A stretch of DNA of 64,000 bases from CAVVYV01 sp963818205 (GTDB taxonomy: Bacteria; Actinomycetota; Thermoleophilia; Solirubrobacterales; 70-9), in assembly GCA_963818205.1 (NCBI GenBank), contig CAWFRG010000016.1:62001-126000 (forward strand), written 5' to 3'. The notes under the pieces were generated by a model. The model saw nothing but the letters and a program-made list of their open reading frames with translations. It was not told where the DNA came from and made no database searches. Positions 24,641-33,045 of this stretch are shown one piece after another (position 1 is the stretch's first letter; each line of letters starts with the position of its first letter). Made by a program: the position numbers and the translations under genes.

Positions 24641-26059
24641 TCAGATCGCGGGTTTCGGCGAGCTCCAGGGCTCGGCGAGACGGCGCGTGAGCTCGCCGGG
24701 CAGTTCGTCCGCGGCGATCCGGGTCTGGTCGAGCGTGTCACGGTCGCGCAGCGTCACCGTCCCGTCCTCCATCGTCTGATGGTCGACGGTGACCCCCCAC
24801 GGGGTCCCGATCTCGTCCTGGCGCCGGTAGCGCTTCCCGATCGAGCCGCCGGTGTCGTATTCGGCCCACATCAGTGTCCGCAGCTCCTCGTAGATCTCGC
24901 GGGCTCGCTCCGGCTGACCGTCCTTGTTGACCAGCGGCAAGACCGCCACCTTCACCGGGGCCAGCCTCGGGTGCAGGCGCAGGACGGTGCGCTGGCGCCC
25001 CTCCACCTCCTCGGTGTCATAGCCGTCGACCATGAAGGCGAGCAGCGCCCGGTCGGCGCCGGCGGAGGGCTCGATCACATAGGGGACGTAGCGCTCGCCG
25101 CTGCCCGAGTCCACGTACTCGAGCTTCTCGCCGGAGAACTTCGCGTGCTGGGTGAGGTCATAGTCGCCGCGGTTGGCGATCCCCTCCAGCTCCGACCAGC
25201 CCATCGGGAACAGGTACTCGATGTCGGAGGTGGCGCTGGAGTAGTGGGAGAGCTCGTCGGGGCCGTGCTCGCGGAGCTGCAGGTGGTCGGCCCGGATCCC
25301 GAGGTCGGTGTACCAGCGCATCCGCTCCTCCATCCAGCGCTTGTGCCAGTCGGGCGCCTCATCGGGCGGGACGAAGAACTCGATCTCCATCTGCTCGAAC
25401 TCACGGGTGCGGAAGATGAAGTTCCCCGGGGTGATCTCGTTGCGGAAGGCCTTGCCGATCTGGGCGATCCCGAAGGGCGGCTTCTTCCGGGAGAACTGGA
25501 GGACGTTCTTGAAATTGACGAAGATGCCCTGGGCGGTCTCGGGGCGCAGGTAGACCTTCATCCCCGTCTCCTCCGAGGGGCCCATCAGGGTCTCGAACAT
25601 GAGGTTGAACTGGCGCGGCTCGGAGAGCTCACCGCCGCACTCGGGGCAGCGGATCTCGCCTTCCGCGTCCTCGGCGCCAAGCTGTTCGGTGCGCAGATCG
25701 TCCTCCCGCCAGCGCTTCTTGCACTCGCCGAGGCACTGCACCAGCGGATCGGTGAAGCCCTCGAGGTGGCCCGACGCCTCCCAGACCTTCGGGTGCATGA
25801 GGATCGCGGCGTCGAGCGCGACCATGTCGTCGCGCTCCTGGAGTACGGCACGCCACCATTCGGCCTTGATGTTGTTCTTCAGCAGGACCCCGTAGTGGCC
25901 GTAGTCATAGGTCGACGCCAGCCCACCGTAGATCTCCGAGGACTGGAAGACGAACCCGCGCCGCTTGCAGAGCGCGACGATTTCCTCGAGGGTTACGCGA
26001 GGGGGCTCCGGAGGCGAAGCCGAGGAACCACCCGTTCTGTCCTTGGACTCAGTCGCCAT
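24641..26059 (-). CDS. glyS: Glycine--tRNA ligase, homodimeric type
   Basis: A 472-residue class II aminoacyl-tRNA synthetase that charges tRNA-Gly in the cytoplasm. Motif 1 region: FVFQSSEIYGGLASTYDYGH. Motif 2: FRNEITPGNFIFRTREFEQ. Motif 3: VIEPSAGADRALLAFM. The C-terminal anticodon-binding domain begins LAPVKVAVLPLVNKDGQPER. A CPECGG pair plus CLGECKK may bind zinc. The first 22 residues (ending GGSSASPPEPPRVTLEE) are an unusual Ser/Pro-rich extension encoded by a 37-bp sequence nearly identical to part of an intergenic repeat elsewhere in the window. The gene is divergent from the FmdB-like gene. Confidence 0.97.
   Translation of the reverse strand: MATESKDRTGGSSASPPEPPRVTLEEIVALCKRRGFVFQSSEIYGGLASTYDYGHYGVLLKNNIKAEWWRAVLQERDDMVALDAAILMHPKVWEASGHLEGFTDPLVQCLGECKKRWREDDLRTEQLGAEDAEGEIRCPECGGELSEPRQFNLMFETLMGPSEETGMKVYLRPETAQGIFVNFKNVLQFSRKKPPFGIAQIGKAFRNEITPGNFIFRTREFEQMEIEFFVPPDEAPDWHKRWMEERMRWYTDLGIRADHLQLREHGPDELSHYSSATSDIEYLFPMGWSELEGIANRGDYDLTQHAKFSGEKLEYVDSGSGERYVPYVIEPSAGADRALLAFMVDGYDTEEVEGRQRTVLRLHPRLAPVKVAVLPLVNKDGQPERAREIYEELRTLMWAEYDTGGSIGKRYRRQDEIGTPWGVTVDHQTMEDGTVTLRDRDTLDQTRIAADELPGELTRRLAEPWSSPKPAI
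25999..26035. repeat. Intergenic-repeat module embedded in the glyS coding region
   Basis: These 37 bp match 36484-36520 at 33 of 37 positions, including the uninterrupted core AGGCGAAGCCGAGGA. They encode the Ser/Pro-rich extension near the GlyS N-terminus without breaking the frame. Confidence 0.7.
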
Positions 26060-26117
26060 TGGCCCAGAGTAGCCGCGGGCCTGCGGGGACCGCGCGCCCG
26101 GTTGGGATACTTGCTCG

Positions 26118-26444
26118 ATGCCGATCTACGAGTACCGGTGCGAGAACGGCCACGAGTTCGAGGTCGTTCAGAGCATGTCTGATGACCCGGTGAAGGTCTG
26201 CCCGGAGTGCGGGGCGCCGGTCGAGCGCGTCTTTCATCCTGTCGCCGTCCACTTCAAGGGCTCGGGCTTTTACACGACCGACTACGCCGCCAAGGGCAAG
26301 GCGGAGGCAGGAGCCTCGCAGAAGGGCGAATCGAGCTCCGACGGATCGGCCGATTCGAAAAGCTCCACGGACTCGGGCGGGGACGGCAAGGCGAAGCCGA
26401 ACGGCGGCGAGACCAAGACGAAAACCGGATCGAGCTCCGACTAG
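26118..26444 (+). CDS. FmdB-family zinc-ribbon protein
   Basis: A 108-residue protein starting MPIYEYRCENGHEFEVVQSM with a second Cys pair in VCPECGAPVERVF. The spacing C8 and H12 ... CPEC is that of the FmdB/CxxC zinc ribbon, a putative regulatory protein family of about 60-110 residues. The remaining half is a disordered Ser/Lys/Gly/Asp-rich tail. It lies next to glyS on the opposite strand, and its last 4 bp overlap the end of the convergent LCP gene. The role is unknown. Confidence 0.9.
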   Translation: MPIYEYRCENGHEFEVVQSMSDDPVKVCPECGAPVERVFHPVAVHFKGSGFYTTDYAAKGKAEAGASQKGESSSDGSADSKSSTDSGGDGKAKPNGGETKTKTGSSSD

Positions 26445-27745
26445 CCGGGGCTGCAGGCGGGGTCCCGCTCCGGCGCGCCACCGGTGAGGGCCTCGACGGC
26501 GCGATTGCACTCGCCCTCGGAGATGAAGAGGCTGCCGCCCGGTCCGGGAGCGGAGGGTTCGAGCACGTTGGTGTCGCCGCTGCCCCCGAAGATCGCTGCG
26601 ATCGCCAGCTGCGGAAGGGTTAACCCACCCATGTCGCTGACGAAGGCCCTGGGAGCGTCCCAGCCGATGAACGGGCCCTTGATGAAATTGATCGGGAGCC
26701 GCAGCGGGGAGGTGAGCCGTCCCTTGACCCCGTTGAGGACGAGCTGCTGGCGCTCGGCTCGGTCGCGGTCGTCCTCGGAGGGATCGCAGGTGTTCTGGCG
26801 GAGGCGGGCGAAGGCGAGCGCCTTGTCCCCCTCCAGGGTGTGATCGCCGGGGGTCAGCTTCAGCGAGACGCCCCCCTGGGCCTTGCCGCCGTCGACGTCG
26901 CCGCAGACGACCGGCCCCTTGCCCCTACCCCTTCGGGGCACGTCGATGGTGACGCCGCCGAGGGTGTCGATGAAGTCGGCGAAGCCGTCGAAGTCGACGA
27001 TGATGATGTGGTTGATGTCGATGCCGAGGAAATCCTCGACGGTGTTGATCGTCGAGGCCGCGTTCCCCTTCGGGCTGTTGGTGTTGCAGGCGAACGAGGC
27101 GTTGATCTTCTGGGACCCGCAGTCGGGGATCGCCGCGTAGGTGTCGCGGGGGATCGAGAGCTTGCGGAAGGAGGTGAGCGAGGCGTGGAGGACGATGATC
27201 GAGTCCGCCCGTGGGGGACCCTGACCCTCTCTGCCGGCGGCGTTTCGCTGGGTGCTGCCCCGGCGGTCGCCGCCGAGGATGAGGATGTTCTGTCCCGCCA
27301 GCAGGTCAGGCCCGCCGGCGAGCGCCTCCTTGGCGTTGTCGTCCAGCTTCCCCTTCTGAATCTGAGCAGAGATCGCGAAGACGATGAAGCTGAGTGCGAA
27401 CCAGGCGACGATCGCGATCAGGACCCAACGCAGCCAGCGCCGGCGGCCGCCGCCGCCTAGGCGCGAAAGCCGCTCGCGCAGGCCGCCCCTCGAGGCCTCC
27501 CGGAGGCCACTCAGCCCCGGCTTCCGGAAGCGATCAAGCAGGCTCGGACGGGAGCGGTAGACGCGGTAGGTGGGCTTCTCGCCTCCCTTGTCCTTGCCCG
27601 CGCGCTTCGGCGCCTCGCGCCTCTCCCCGGAGCCGCCGCGCTTGCCGTAGACGGTGTACTCGGGCTTCTCGGGCCGCTCGGGCTCCTCCGGGCGCTCGGG
27701 CTTATCGGGCCGCTCCGGCGGCCGTTCCTCTCCCTGCGGGGACAT
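26441..27745 (-). CDS. LytR-CpsA-Psr (LCP) family glycopolymer transferase
   Basis: 434 residues. A long Pro/Glu/Arg-rich cytoplasmic region with repeated ERPxKPE units (residues 1-100) precedes one membrane helix (WLRWVLIAIVAWFALSFIVF, about 105-126) and the extracellular LCP domain: NILILGGDRRG, RADSIIVLHAS, LSIPRDTYAAIP, KINASFACN, GVTIDVP and ALAFARLRQ with the DRDRAERQQ stretch. Asp and Arg residues that bind the pyrophosphate-lipid substrate are present. LCP enzymes move glycopolymers such as teichoic acid or capsule from lipid carriers to peptidoglycan, which fits the polysaccharide genes elsewhere in the window. Confidence 0.93.
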   Translation of the reverse strand: MSPQGEERPPERPDKPERPEEPERPEKPEYTVYGKRGGSGERREAPKRAGKDKGGEKPTYRVYRSRPSLLDRFRKPGLSGLREASRGGLRERLSRLGGGGRRRWLRWVLIAIVAWFALSFIVFAISAQIQKGKLDDNAKEALAGGPDLLAGQNILILGGDRRGSTQRNAAGREGQGPPRADSIIVLHASLTSFRKLSIPRDTYAAIPDCGSQKINASFACNTNSPKGNAASTINTVEDFLGIDINHIIIVDFDGFADFIDTLGGVTIDVPRRGRGKGPVVCGDVDGGKAQGGVSLKLTPGDHTLEGDKALAFARLRQNTCDPSEDDRDRAERQQLVLNGVKGRLTSPLRLPINFIKGPFIGWDAPRAFVSDMGGLTLPQLAIAAIFGGSGDTNVLEPSAPGPGGSLFISEGECNRAVEALTGGAPERDPACSPG

Positions 27746-27793
27746 GGGATATCAATACTTGCGCATGCCGCCGACGATCCACCGCCCCCGCCC

Positions 27794-28753
27794 TTGACAG
27801 CCCGCGAGACGATCGGAGTCGACCTTGGCGGCACCAAGATGCTGATCGGGGTGGTCGACTCGGAGCAGGGGACCCATTACGAGAGCCGCGAGTCGTCCAC
27901 TGGTCTCAGCGAGAACGAGATGGTCAACGAGCTCGCCCGGGAGCTCGAGGAGGCTCGCGAAGCCCGGCCCGGGGTGCTCGCCGCCGGGCTCGGCATCCCG
28001 GCGACGATCGACCGCGAGCGGGGCGTGGCGATCAACGCGGTCAACCTCGAGATCACCGACGTGCCGCTGCGGGACATCATGCGCAAGCGCCTCGGCCTCC
28101 CCGTGTTCATCGACAATGACGCGAACTGCGCGGCGCTGGCGGAATATCTCTACGGCGCCGGGAAGGGAGCGCGCGATCTGGTGATGCTCACCCTGGGCAC
28201 CGGGATCGGCGGCGGCCTGGTCCTCGGGGGCGAGATCTACCGGGGCTCGTCCGGAGCCGGCGCCGAGCTCGGCCACGTGGTGATCGACGAGAACGGCCCC
28301 CCTTGCCAGGGCAACTGCCCCAACCACGGGTGCCTGGAGACCTACGCCTCGGGAACGGCCCTCGCTCGGGACGGAACCGCCGCCGCCGGCCGCGCGCCGG
28401 AGTCGGCGCTCGGCCTGGCGCTGGCGAAGGGCGAGGGGGTGAGCGGCAAGACCGTGACCGAGGCGGCGATCGCCGGCGATCAGGTGGCCCGGGAGGTGAT
28501 CGCGACCGCCGGGCGCCACCTCGGGGTCGGTCTCGCCAGCTTCGCCAACATCTTCGACCCCGACGTGATCGTGATCGGCGGCGGGGTTTCGGCTGCCGGT
28601 GATCTGCTCTTGGAGCCTGCCCGCGAGGAGCTGCGGTCAAGGGCGCTGCCGCCGATGAACAAGACCGCGGTGAAGCTGGCGGAGCTGGGCCCGGATGCCG
28701 GGATGATCGGGGCCGCGGCGATGGCGCTGATCGAGCTCGACGCGGCAGGGTAG
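27794..28753 (+). CDS. ROK-family sugar kinase, probable glucokinase
   Basis: 319 residues from TTG 27794. The ATP-binding loop reads IGVDLGGTKMLIGVVD, the catalytic region IDNDANCAALAEY, the glycine-rich LTLGTGIGGGLVLGGEIYRG, and the ROK zinc signature GAELGHVVID, then CQGNCPNHGCLETYASG with Cys ligands slightly rearranged relative to CxCGxxGCxE. The second phosphate loop is VIVIGGGVSAAGDLLLEPAR. No helix-turn-helix precedes the kinase domain, so this is an enzyme rather than a ROK repressor. It most likely phosphorylates glucose, but N-acetyl sugars are possible. rsmI follows after 9 bp. Confidence 0.92.
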   Translation: MTARETIGVDLGGTKMLIGVVDSEQGTHYESRESSTGLSENEMVNELARELEEAREARPGVLAAGLGIPATIDRERGVAINAVNLEITDVPLRDIMRKRLGLPVFIDNDANCAALAEYLYGAGKGARDLVMLTLGTGIGGGLVLGGEIYRGSSGAGAELGHVVIDENGPPCQGNCPNHGCLETYASGTALARDGTAAAGRAPESALGLALAKGEGVSGKTVTEAAIAGDQVAREVIATAGRHLGVGLASFANIFDPDVIVIGGGVSAAGDLLLEPAREELRSRALPPMNKTAVKLAELGPDAGMIGAAAMALIELDAAG

Positions 28754-28762
28754 GAGGGCGGG

Positions 28763-29584
28763 ATGCCCGGCAAGCTGGTTGTCTGCCCGACCCCGATCGG
28801 CAACCTCGAGGACATCACCGCCCGCGCTCGGCGGGCGCTCCACGACGCCGACGTGATCGCCTGCGAGGACACCCGCCGCACCGGGCTGCTGCTCGAGCGG
28901 CTCGAGATCAAGGCGCTGCGAATGGTCTCCTACCACGAGGGCAACGAGGCCGAGCGGGCCCGAGAGCTCGCCCAGCGGATCGAGCGCGGCGACACCGTCA
29001 CCCTGGTCTCCGACTCCGGCACCCCGGCGATCAGCGATCCCGGCTACCGCTTGATCAGGGCCTGCATCGACCGCGACCTCGAGATCGAGGTGCTCCCGGG
29101 CCCCTCTTCGATCATCACGGCGCTGGTCGCCTCGGGATTGCCGACCCACCGATTCCGCTTCCAGGGCTTCCTCCCCCGCCGCACCGGCGAGCTCGAACGG
29201 GTGCTGCAGTCGGCCGACACCCTGGTCGCCTTCGAATCGCCGCGACGGCTGCCCGATTCGCTCGCGGCGCTCGCCCAGCTCGCCCCCGACCGGCCGGCGG
29301 CCGTCTGCCGTGAGCTGACGAAGCTGCACGAGGAGGTCGCCCGCGGCACCCTCGGCGAGCTCTCCCGCCGCTTTCGGGAGGAGGCGCGCGGCGAGATCGT
29401 CGTCGTGATCGGACCCGGGGTCGAGGGCGGCACCCCCGACATCGCCTTCGCCGTCGACGCGCTTCGCGGCCTCGTCCGCGCCGGCGCCCGCCCCCGCGCC
29501 GCCGCCAGCGTCGTCTCGGCACTCACCGGGGTGCCCGCGAACGAGCTCTACCGCGGGATCACCGGCCGCGACCCGCGGCGCTAG
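28763..29584 (+). CDS. rsmI: 16S rRNA (cytidine-1402-2'-O)-methyltransferase RsmI
   Basis: 273 residues with the tetrapyrrole-methylase fold. Signature segments: VVCPTPIGNLEDITARA, VIACEDTRRTGLLLERL, VSYHEGNE, TVTLVSDSGTPAISDPGYRL and VLPGPSSIITALVASGL. RsmI 2'-O-methylates C1402 of 16S rRNA in the decoding centre using S-adenosylmethionine. The C-terminal stretch after IGPGVEGG is Ala/Arg-rich with a helix-turn-helix-like end (ASVVSALTGVPANELYRGIT), as usual for the family. It lies directly downstream of the ROK kinase and is probably co-transcribed with it. Confidence 0.96.
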   Translation: MPGKLVVCPTPIGNLEDITARARRALHDADVIACEDTRRTGLLLERLEIKALRMVSYHEGNEAERARELAQRIERGDTVTLVSDSGTPAISDPGYRLIRACIDRDLEIEVLPGPSSIITALVASGLPTHRFRFQGFLPRRTGELERVLQSADTLVAFESPRRLPDSLAALAQLAPDRPAAVCRELTKLHEEVARGTLGELSRRFREEARGEIVVVIGPGVEGGTPDIAFAVDALRGLVRAGARPRAAASVVSALTGVPANELYRGITGRDPRR

Positions 29585-29603
29585 CGGTACGGTGACGAGG
29601 GAC

Positions 29604-29867
29604 ATGGCCAAGCGTGAGCCACGCATGGTGTCGCTGGGCTACGGGAAGCTCGCCCGGGCGGACCGAATCTACGCACTGGTCCCGCTGGAACCGAAGGACC
29701 GGGGCGAGGGCCGGCGCACCTACGTCCACGTCGACGGGATGGCGGAGCCGATCGTCGCCTCACGCTCCGAGCGGGCGATCCTCAGCGACATCGAGGAGGC
29801 GCTCACCGAGGCGGCCGGGATCCCCCGAAGGCGCCGCTCCGCGAAGGGACAGGAAAAGCTGCTCTAG
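29604..29867 (+). CDS. RemA-like (DUF370) small regulator
   Basis: 87 residues from ATG 29604 (GAGG at 29596-29599). The pattern VSLGYGKLARADRIYALVPL, then GRRTYVHVDGMAEPIVASRS and ILSDIEEALTEA, resembles the DUF370/RemA family, whose Bacillus member is a DNA-binding activator of matrix and osmoprotection genes and forms ring-like oligomers. The C-terminus is basic (RRRRSAKGQEKLL). Being 20 bp after rsmI, it belongs to the same operon. The targets here are unknown. Confidence 0.75.
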   Translation: MAKREPRMVSLGYGKLARADRIYALVPLEPKDRGEGRRTYVHVDGMAEPIVASRSERAILSDIEEALTEAAGIPRRRRSAKGQEKLL

Positions 29868-29920
29868 ACGCCCGACGGAGGTTGTTACCTTTAGCCGAGC
29901 ACCCGGCGAAGAGGTAAACG

Positions 29921-30154
29921 ATGATCGGATCCAGGTCGGGGATCCTCAGGTTCTTCTGCACCGGCCTTTGTGTTATCTGCGTCCTGATCGCGGGCGGCTG
30001 CGGAGACGGCGATTCCTCGGCGGATTGCACGAGCCCCGCCGGCTCGCCGGCAGCGGCAGCCTGCCCCGAGGCGGCGCGCTCCATCGGGCTCCCCGACGAG
30101 CCCGTCCGCAGGGGCGAGGGCATGCAGGGCATGTTTCGCCCTCGGGGCTTCTGA
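29921..30154 (+). CDS. Small putative lipoprotein
   Basis: 77 residues from ATG 29921, with GAGG 7 nt upstream. The signal peptide ends in a lipobox (FCTGLCVICVLIAGGC, modified Cys about residue 27), and the mature part of about 50 residues is Ser/Ala/Pro-rich with three more cysteines. No family is recognised. It is followed by a strong hairpin in which the metG start lies. Confidence 0.65.
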   Translation: MIGSRSGILRFFCTGLCVICVLIAGGCGDGDSSADCTSPAGSPAAAACPEAARSIGLPDEPVRRGEGMQGMFRPRGF

Positions 30155-30172
30155 GCTCGCCTGGTCAAGCAC

Positions 30173-30200
30173 CGGGGCGGCTTTATGCTCAGCCGCCCCG
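30173..30200 (+). promoter_or_regulatory. Perfect 10-bp hairpin with the metG ATG in its loop
   Basis: CGGGGCGGCT, loop TTATGCTC, AGCCGCCCCG. The annotated ATG of metG (30185-30187) is in the 8-nt loop. It is either the terminator of the lipoprotein gene, with metG then starting at GTG 30200, or a structure masking the metG start. Confidence 0.6.
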
Positions 30201-31708
30201 TGTCGTTCTACGTCACCACACCGATCTACTACGTCAACGGCGAGCCCCACCTGGGGCACGCCTACTCGACGATCGCCGCCGACATCCTCGCCCGGCACAT
30301 GCGCCAGCGCGGCGAGGACGTCTTCTTCCTCACCGGCACCGACGAGCACGGCGAGCCGGTCGCCCAGGAGGCCGAGCGCGAGGGGGTCACCCCGCGCGAG
30401 CTCGGCGACCGCTACGCCCCCCGGTTCAAGGAGATGGCGGCGAAGATCGAGGCCTCCAACGACTTCTTCATCAGGACCACCGACCAGGGTCACATCGAGC
30501 GGGTCCAGGAGGTCGTCCAGCGGGTCCAGGACAACGGCCACGTCTACGAGGGCGTCTACGAGGGCTGGTACTGCCCGCGCTGCGCCGACTTCAAGACTGA
30601 GTCGGAGCTGGGCCCGGGGAACACCTGCCCGATCCACCAGATCCCGCTCACCCGGGAGAAGGAGACAAACTGGTTCTTCCGGCTCTCGAGCTTCCAGGAA
30701 GACCTCGAGCGGCTCTACGCCGAGCGGCCCGATTTCGTCCAGCCCGACTTCCGCCGGAACGAGGCGCTCGCCTTCATCCGCCAGGGGCTCCAGGACGTCT
30801 CGCTCTCCCGCCCCCGGCTGAAGTGGGGGGTGCCGGTGCCCTGGGACCCCGACCAGGTGATCTACGTCTGGTTCGACGCCCTCCTCAACTACGTCACCGC
30901 TCTCGCCTACGCCCGCGAGGGCGAGGACCTCACCGACCGCTTCTGGCCCGCCTTCCACATCCTCGCCAAGGACATCCTCAAGTTCCACGCCGTCTACTGG
31001 CCCGCCTTCCTGATCGCGGCGGGGATCGAGGTGCCGAAGGGGATGTTCATCCACGGTTACCTGCTGCTGGAGGGCCACAAGATGTCGAAGTCGCTGGGCA
31101 ACGTGCTCGACCCGGACGAGGTGATCGCGAAGTTCGGCGCCGACGCGCTCCGCTACTACTGCTTCCGCGAGGTCTCCTTCGGCCAGGACGGCCAGATTTC
31201 CCCGGCCGGCTTCGAGGCTCGCTACGAGAGCGAGCTCGCGAACGAGTTCGGCAACCTCGCCAACCGGACTCTCGCCCTAACCGAGCGCTACCGCGACGGG
31301 CGGGTGCCGGAGGCCGAGATCGACACGGCGATCGCCGCCGACTTCGAGGGCGCCGCCGACCGGGTCCGCGGCCTGCTCGACCGGGCCGAGCTCACCCAGG
31401 CCCTGGAGGAGATCTGGAAGCTGGTCCGCCGCCTCAACCAGTACGTCGAGGAGACCCGGCCTTGGGACCTCGCCAAGGACGAGAGTGAGTCAGGGCGCCT
31501 GGACCAGGTCCTCTTCAACCTGGCCGAGGGTCTGCGGGTGACGACTCTGCTGTTGCACGCCTACATGCCCGAGACCACCGGCCGGCTGCTCGATGCGCTC
31601 GGGGAGCCCTCGCGGGAGCTGGCCGAGCTCGGATCCCAGGATGGCGGCCGGCAGATCGAGCGGATCCCGCCCCTCTTCCCGAAGCTCGAGCCGGAGCCCG
31701 CCGCCTAG
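30185..31708 (+). CDS. metG: Methionine--tRNA ligase
   Basis: 507 residues, a class I synthetase that charges tRNA-Met. The N-terminal Rossmann fold has SFYVTTPIYYVNGEPHLGHA (HIGH motif as HLGH) and FLTGTDEHGEP. A zinc knuckle YCPRCADF...CPIH follows. The KMSKS loop is GHKMSKSLGNVLDPDEV. The anticodon-binding helical domain ends near residue 490, and the tRNA-binding EMAP-like C-terminal extension is absent, as in short forms. ATG 30185 lies in a hairpin loop; GTG 30200 gives the start SFYVTTPIYYV typical for MetG and may be the real one. Confidence 0.96.
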   Translation: MLSRPVSFYVTTPIYYVNGEPHLGHAYSTIAADILARHMRQRGEDVFFLTGTDEHGEPVAQEAEREGVTPRELGDRYAPRFKEMAAKIEASNDFFIRTTDQGHIERVQEVVQRVQDNGHVYEGVYEGWYCPRCADFKTESELGPGNTCPIHQIPLTREKETNWFFRLSSFQEDLERLYAERPDFVQPDFRRNEALAFIRQGLQDVSLSRPRLKWGVPVPWDPDQVIYVWFDALLNYVTALAYAREGEDLTDRFWPAFHILAKDILKFHAVYWPAFLIAAGIEVPKGMFIHGYLLLEGHKMSKSLGNVLDPDEVIAKFGADALRYYCFREVSFGQDGQISPAGFEARYESELANEFGNLANRTLALTERYRDGRVPEAEIDTAIAADFEGAADRVRGLLDRAELTQALEEIWKLVRRLNQYVEETRPWDLAKDESESGRLDQVLFNLAEGLRVTTLLLHAYMPETTGRLLDALGEPSRELAELGSQDGGRQIERIPPLFPKLEPEPAA

Positions 31709-31723
31709 CGGAAACTTGTTAGC

Positions 31724-32164
31724 GTGCCCGTCGCCTTGAGGATCAAGGGACTGAGGACAGGGATCGTCGTCGCGGCGCTCGCGCTCGGGTTGCTGTTGCT
31801 GCCGGGCACCGCCGCCGCCGGTGACGGGCCGAGCGCGACCAAGTCCGGCGCGCTCGTCAACTACGTCAGCACCGGCAAGCTCAAGGTCGCGAAGAAGATC
31901 ACGATCTTCGTCGTCTGCGCGGCGAACTGCAACGTGGACACGACCACCGTCGTCAAGGGGCCGGGCATCAAGCAGAACGCGCAGGTCGGCGGACCGCTCG
32001 CGGCCGGGGTTCCGGGAGGCCCGTTCTTCCAGCCCAACGGACCGCTGCTGAAGGCGATGAAGGCGCAGCCCGGCAGGTTCAGAGTGAACAGCACGATCAC
32101 CGCGACCGATCCGGCGACCGGTGCCACCGAGACCATCTCGCGCTCCTTCAGGCTGAAGCGCTAG
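31724..32164 (+). CDS. Secreted protein of unknown function
   Basis: 146 residues from GTG 31724, 16 bp after metG. A clear signal peptide (LRTGIVVAALALGLLLLPGT, then AAAG) is followed by a domain with a short Cys pair (FVVCAANCNV), a segment KKITIFVV, TTTVVKGPGIKQ and the end FRVNSTITATDPATGATETI then SRSFRLKR. The pattern of alternating beta-strands suggests a small Ig-like or beta-sandwich extracellular domain. I do not recognise a named family. Its stop codon is the first part of the structured repeat at 32164-32241. Confidence 0.7.
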   Translation: MPVALRIKGLRTGIVVAALALGLLLLPGTAAAGDGPSATKSGALVNYVSTGKLKVAKKITIFVVCAANCNVDTTTVVKGPGIKQNAQVGGPLAAGVPGGPFFQPNGPLLKAMKAQPGRFRVNSTITATDPATGATETISRSFRLKR

Positions 32165-32241
32165 CGACTGCCAGGCCGCCCGCATCTCGGAGCGAAGGCA
32201 TAGCCCGGAGCGACTTGTGTGGGGCGGCCGCTCGCAGTCGC
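32164..32241. repeat. Structured stop-codon repeat, copy A
   Basis: Begins with the G of the upstream TAG. Outer stem GCGACTGC/GCAGTCGC, then GGCCGCCC/GGGGCGGCC, enclosing a central segment with GGAGCGAAGG and CGGAGCGACTTGTG. It is followed by GATCTGATGGCGAAGC (32242-32257), also found after copy B. Related copies: 36431-36552 and 47412-47489. It may act as a terminator or 3' RNA element. Confidence 0.75.
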
Positions 32242-32274
32242 GATCTGATGGCGAAGCCGGACTAGCATCACGGC

Positions 32275-33045
32275 GTGGTCGATACCCACGCCCACCTCGG
32301 GCTCTGCGAGCCCGATGACTCGGCTCTTATCGCCGCCGCCCGCGAGGCGGGCGTGCGCCGCGTGCTCACCGTGGGCCTCGGCGAGGACTCGAACCCGAGC
32401 GCGGTCGAGGCGGCCGAGAAGTACGAGGAGGTCTTCGCCTCCGTCGGGCGCCATCCGAACGGCTCCGCCGGCTTCGACCAGGCGGCGGCGGAGGCGATCG
32501 AGGAGCTCTGCGCCGAGCCCCGGGTGGTCGCGGTCGGTGAGACCGGGCTCGACTTCTACCGCGACAGCGCCGATCCCGAGGACCAGCGGCGGGCCTTCGC
32601 CGCCCAGATCTCGATCGCGCGGCGCACCCGCAAGCCGCTGGTGATCCATCTCCGGGATCGGGACGGCTTCGAGGATGCGGTCACCGAGGCGTTCGCGACA
32701 CTGGAGGCCGAGGCGGACGGCACAGAGGTGATCCTCCACTGCTTCTCGGCCGCTCCGAGCTGGGCCGAGCGGGCCGCCGAGCGCGACTGGTACTGCTCGT
32801 TCGCCGGCAACCTCACCTACCCCAAGTCGGACGCCCTGCGCGAGGCGGCGCGGATCGTCCCCGACGAGCGGATCCTGACCGAGACCGACTCACCCTTCCT
32901 CGCGCCGCAGCCGGTGCGGGGCAAGCCGAACGAGCCCGCCAATGTGGTCGCCACCGCCGAGCGCCTCGCCGAGGTGCGGGCAACGGACTACGAGAAGCTC
33001 GAGCGCCAGATCGAGGCCAATGCGGCCCGGGTCTTTGGCTGGTAG
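32275..33045 (+). CDS. tatD: TatD-family metal-dependent hydrolase (3'-5' DNase)
   Basis: 256 residues from GTG 32275. Metal-binding motifs of the amidohydrolase-fold TatD nucleases are complete: VDTHAHLGLCE at the N-terminus, AVGETGLDFYRDS (Glu ligand), PLVIHLRD, VILHCFSA and the final TETDSPFLAPQPVRGKPNEP (Asp ligand). The family removes nucleotides from 3' ends and is often placed between metG and rsmA, as here. The frame runs 26 bp into the proposed rsmA start, giving tight coupling in a metG-tatD-rsmA-ispE cluster interrupted only by the secreted protein gene. Confidence 0.94.
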   Translation: MVDTHAHLGLCEPDDSALIAAAREAGVRRVLTVGLGEDSNPSAVEAAEKYEEVFASVGRHPNGSAGFDQAAAEAIEELCAEPRVVAVGETGLDFYRDSADPEDQRRAFAAQISIARRTRKPLVIHLRDRDGFEDAVTEAFATLEAEADGTEVILHCFSAAPSWAERAAERDWYCSFAGNLTYPKSDALREAARIVPDERILTETDSPFLAPQPVRGKPNEPANVVATAERLAEVRATDYEKLERQIEANAARVFGW

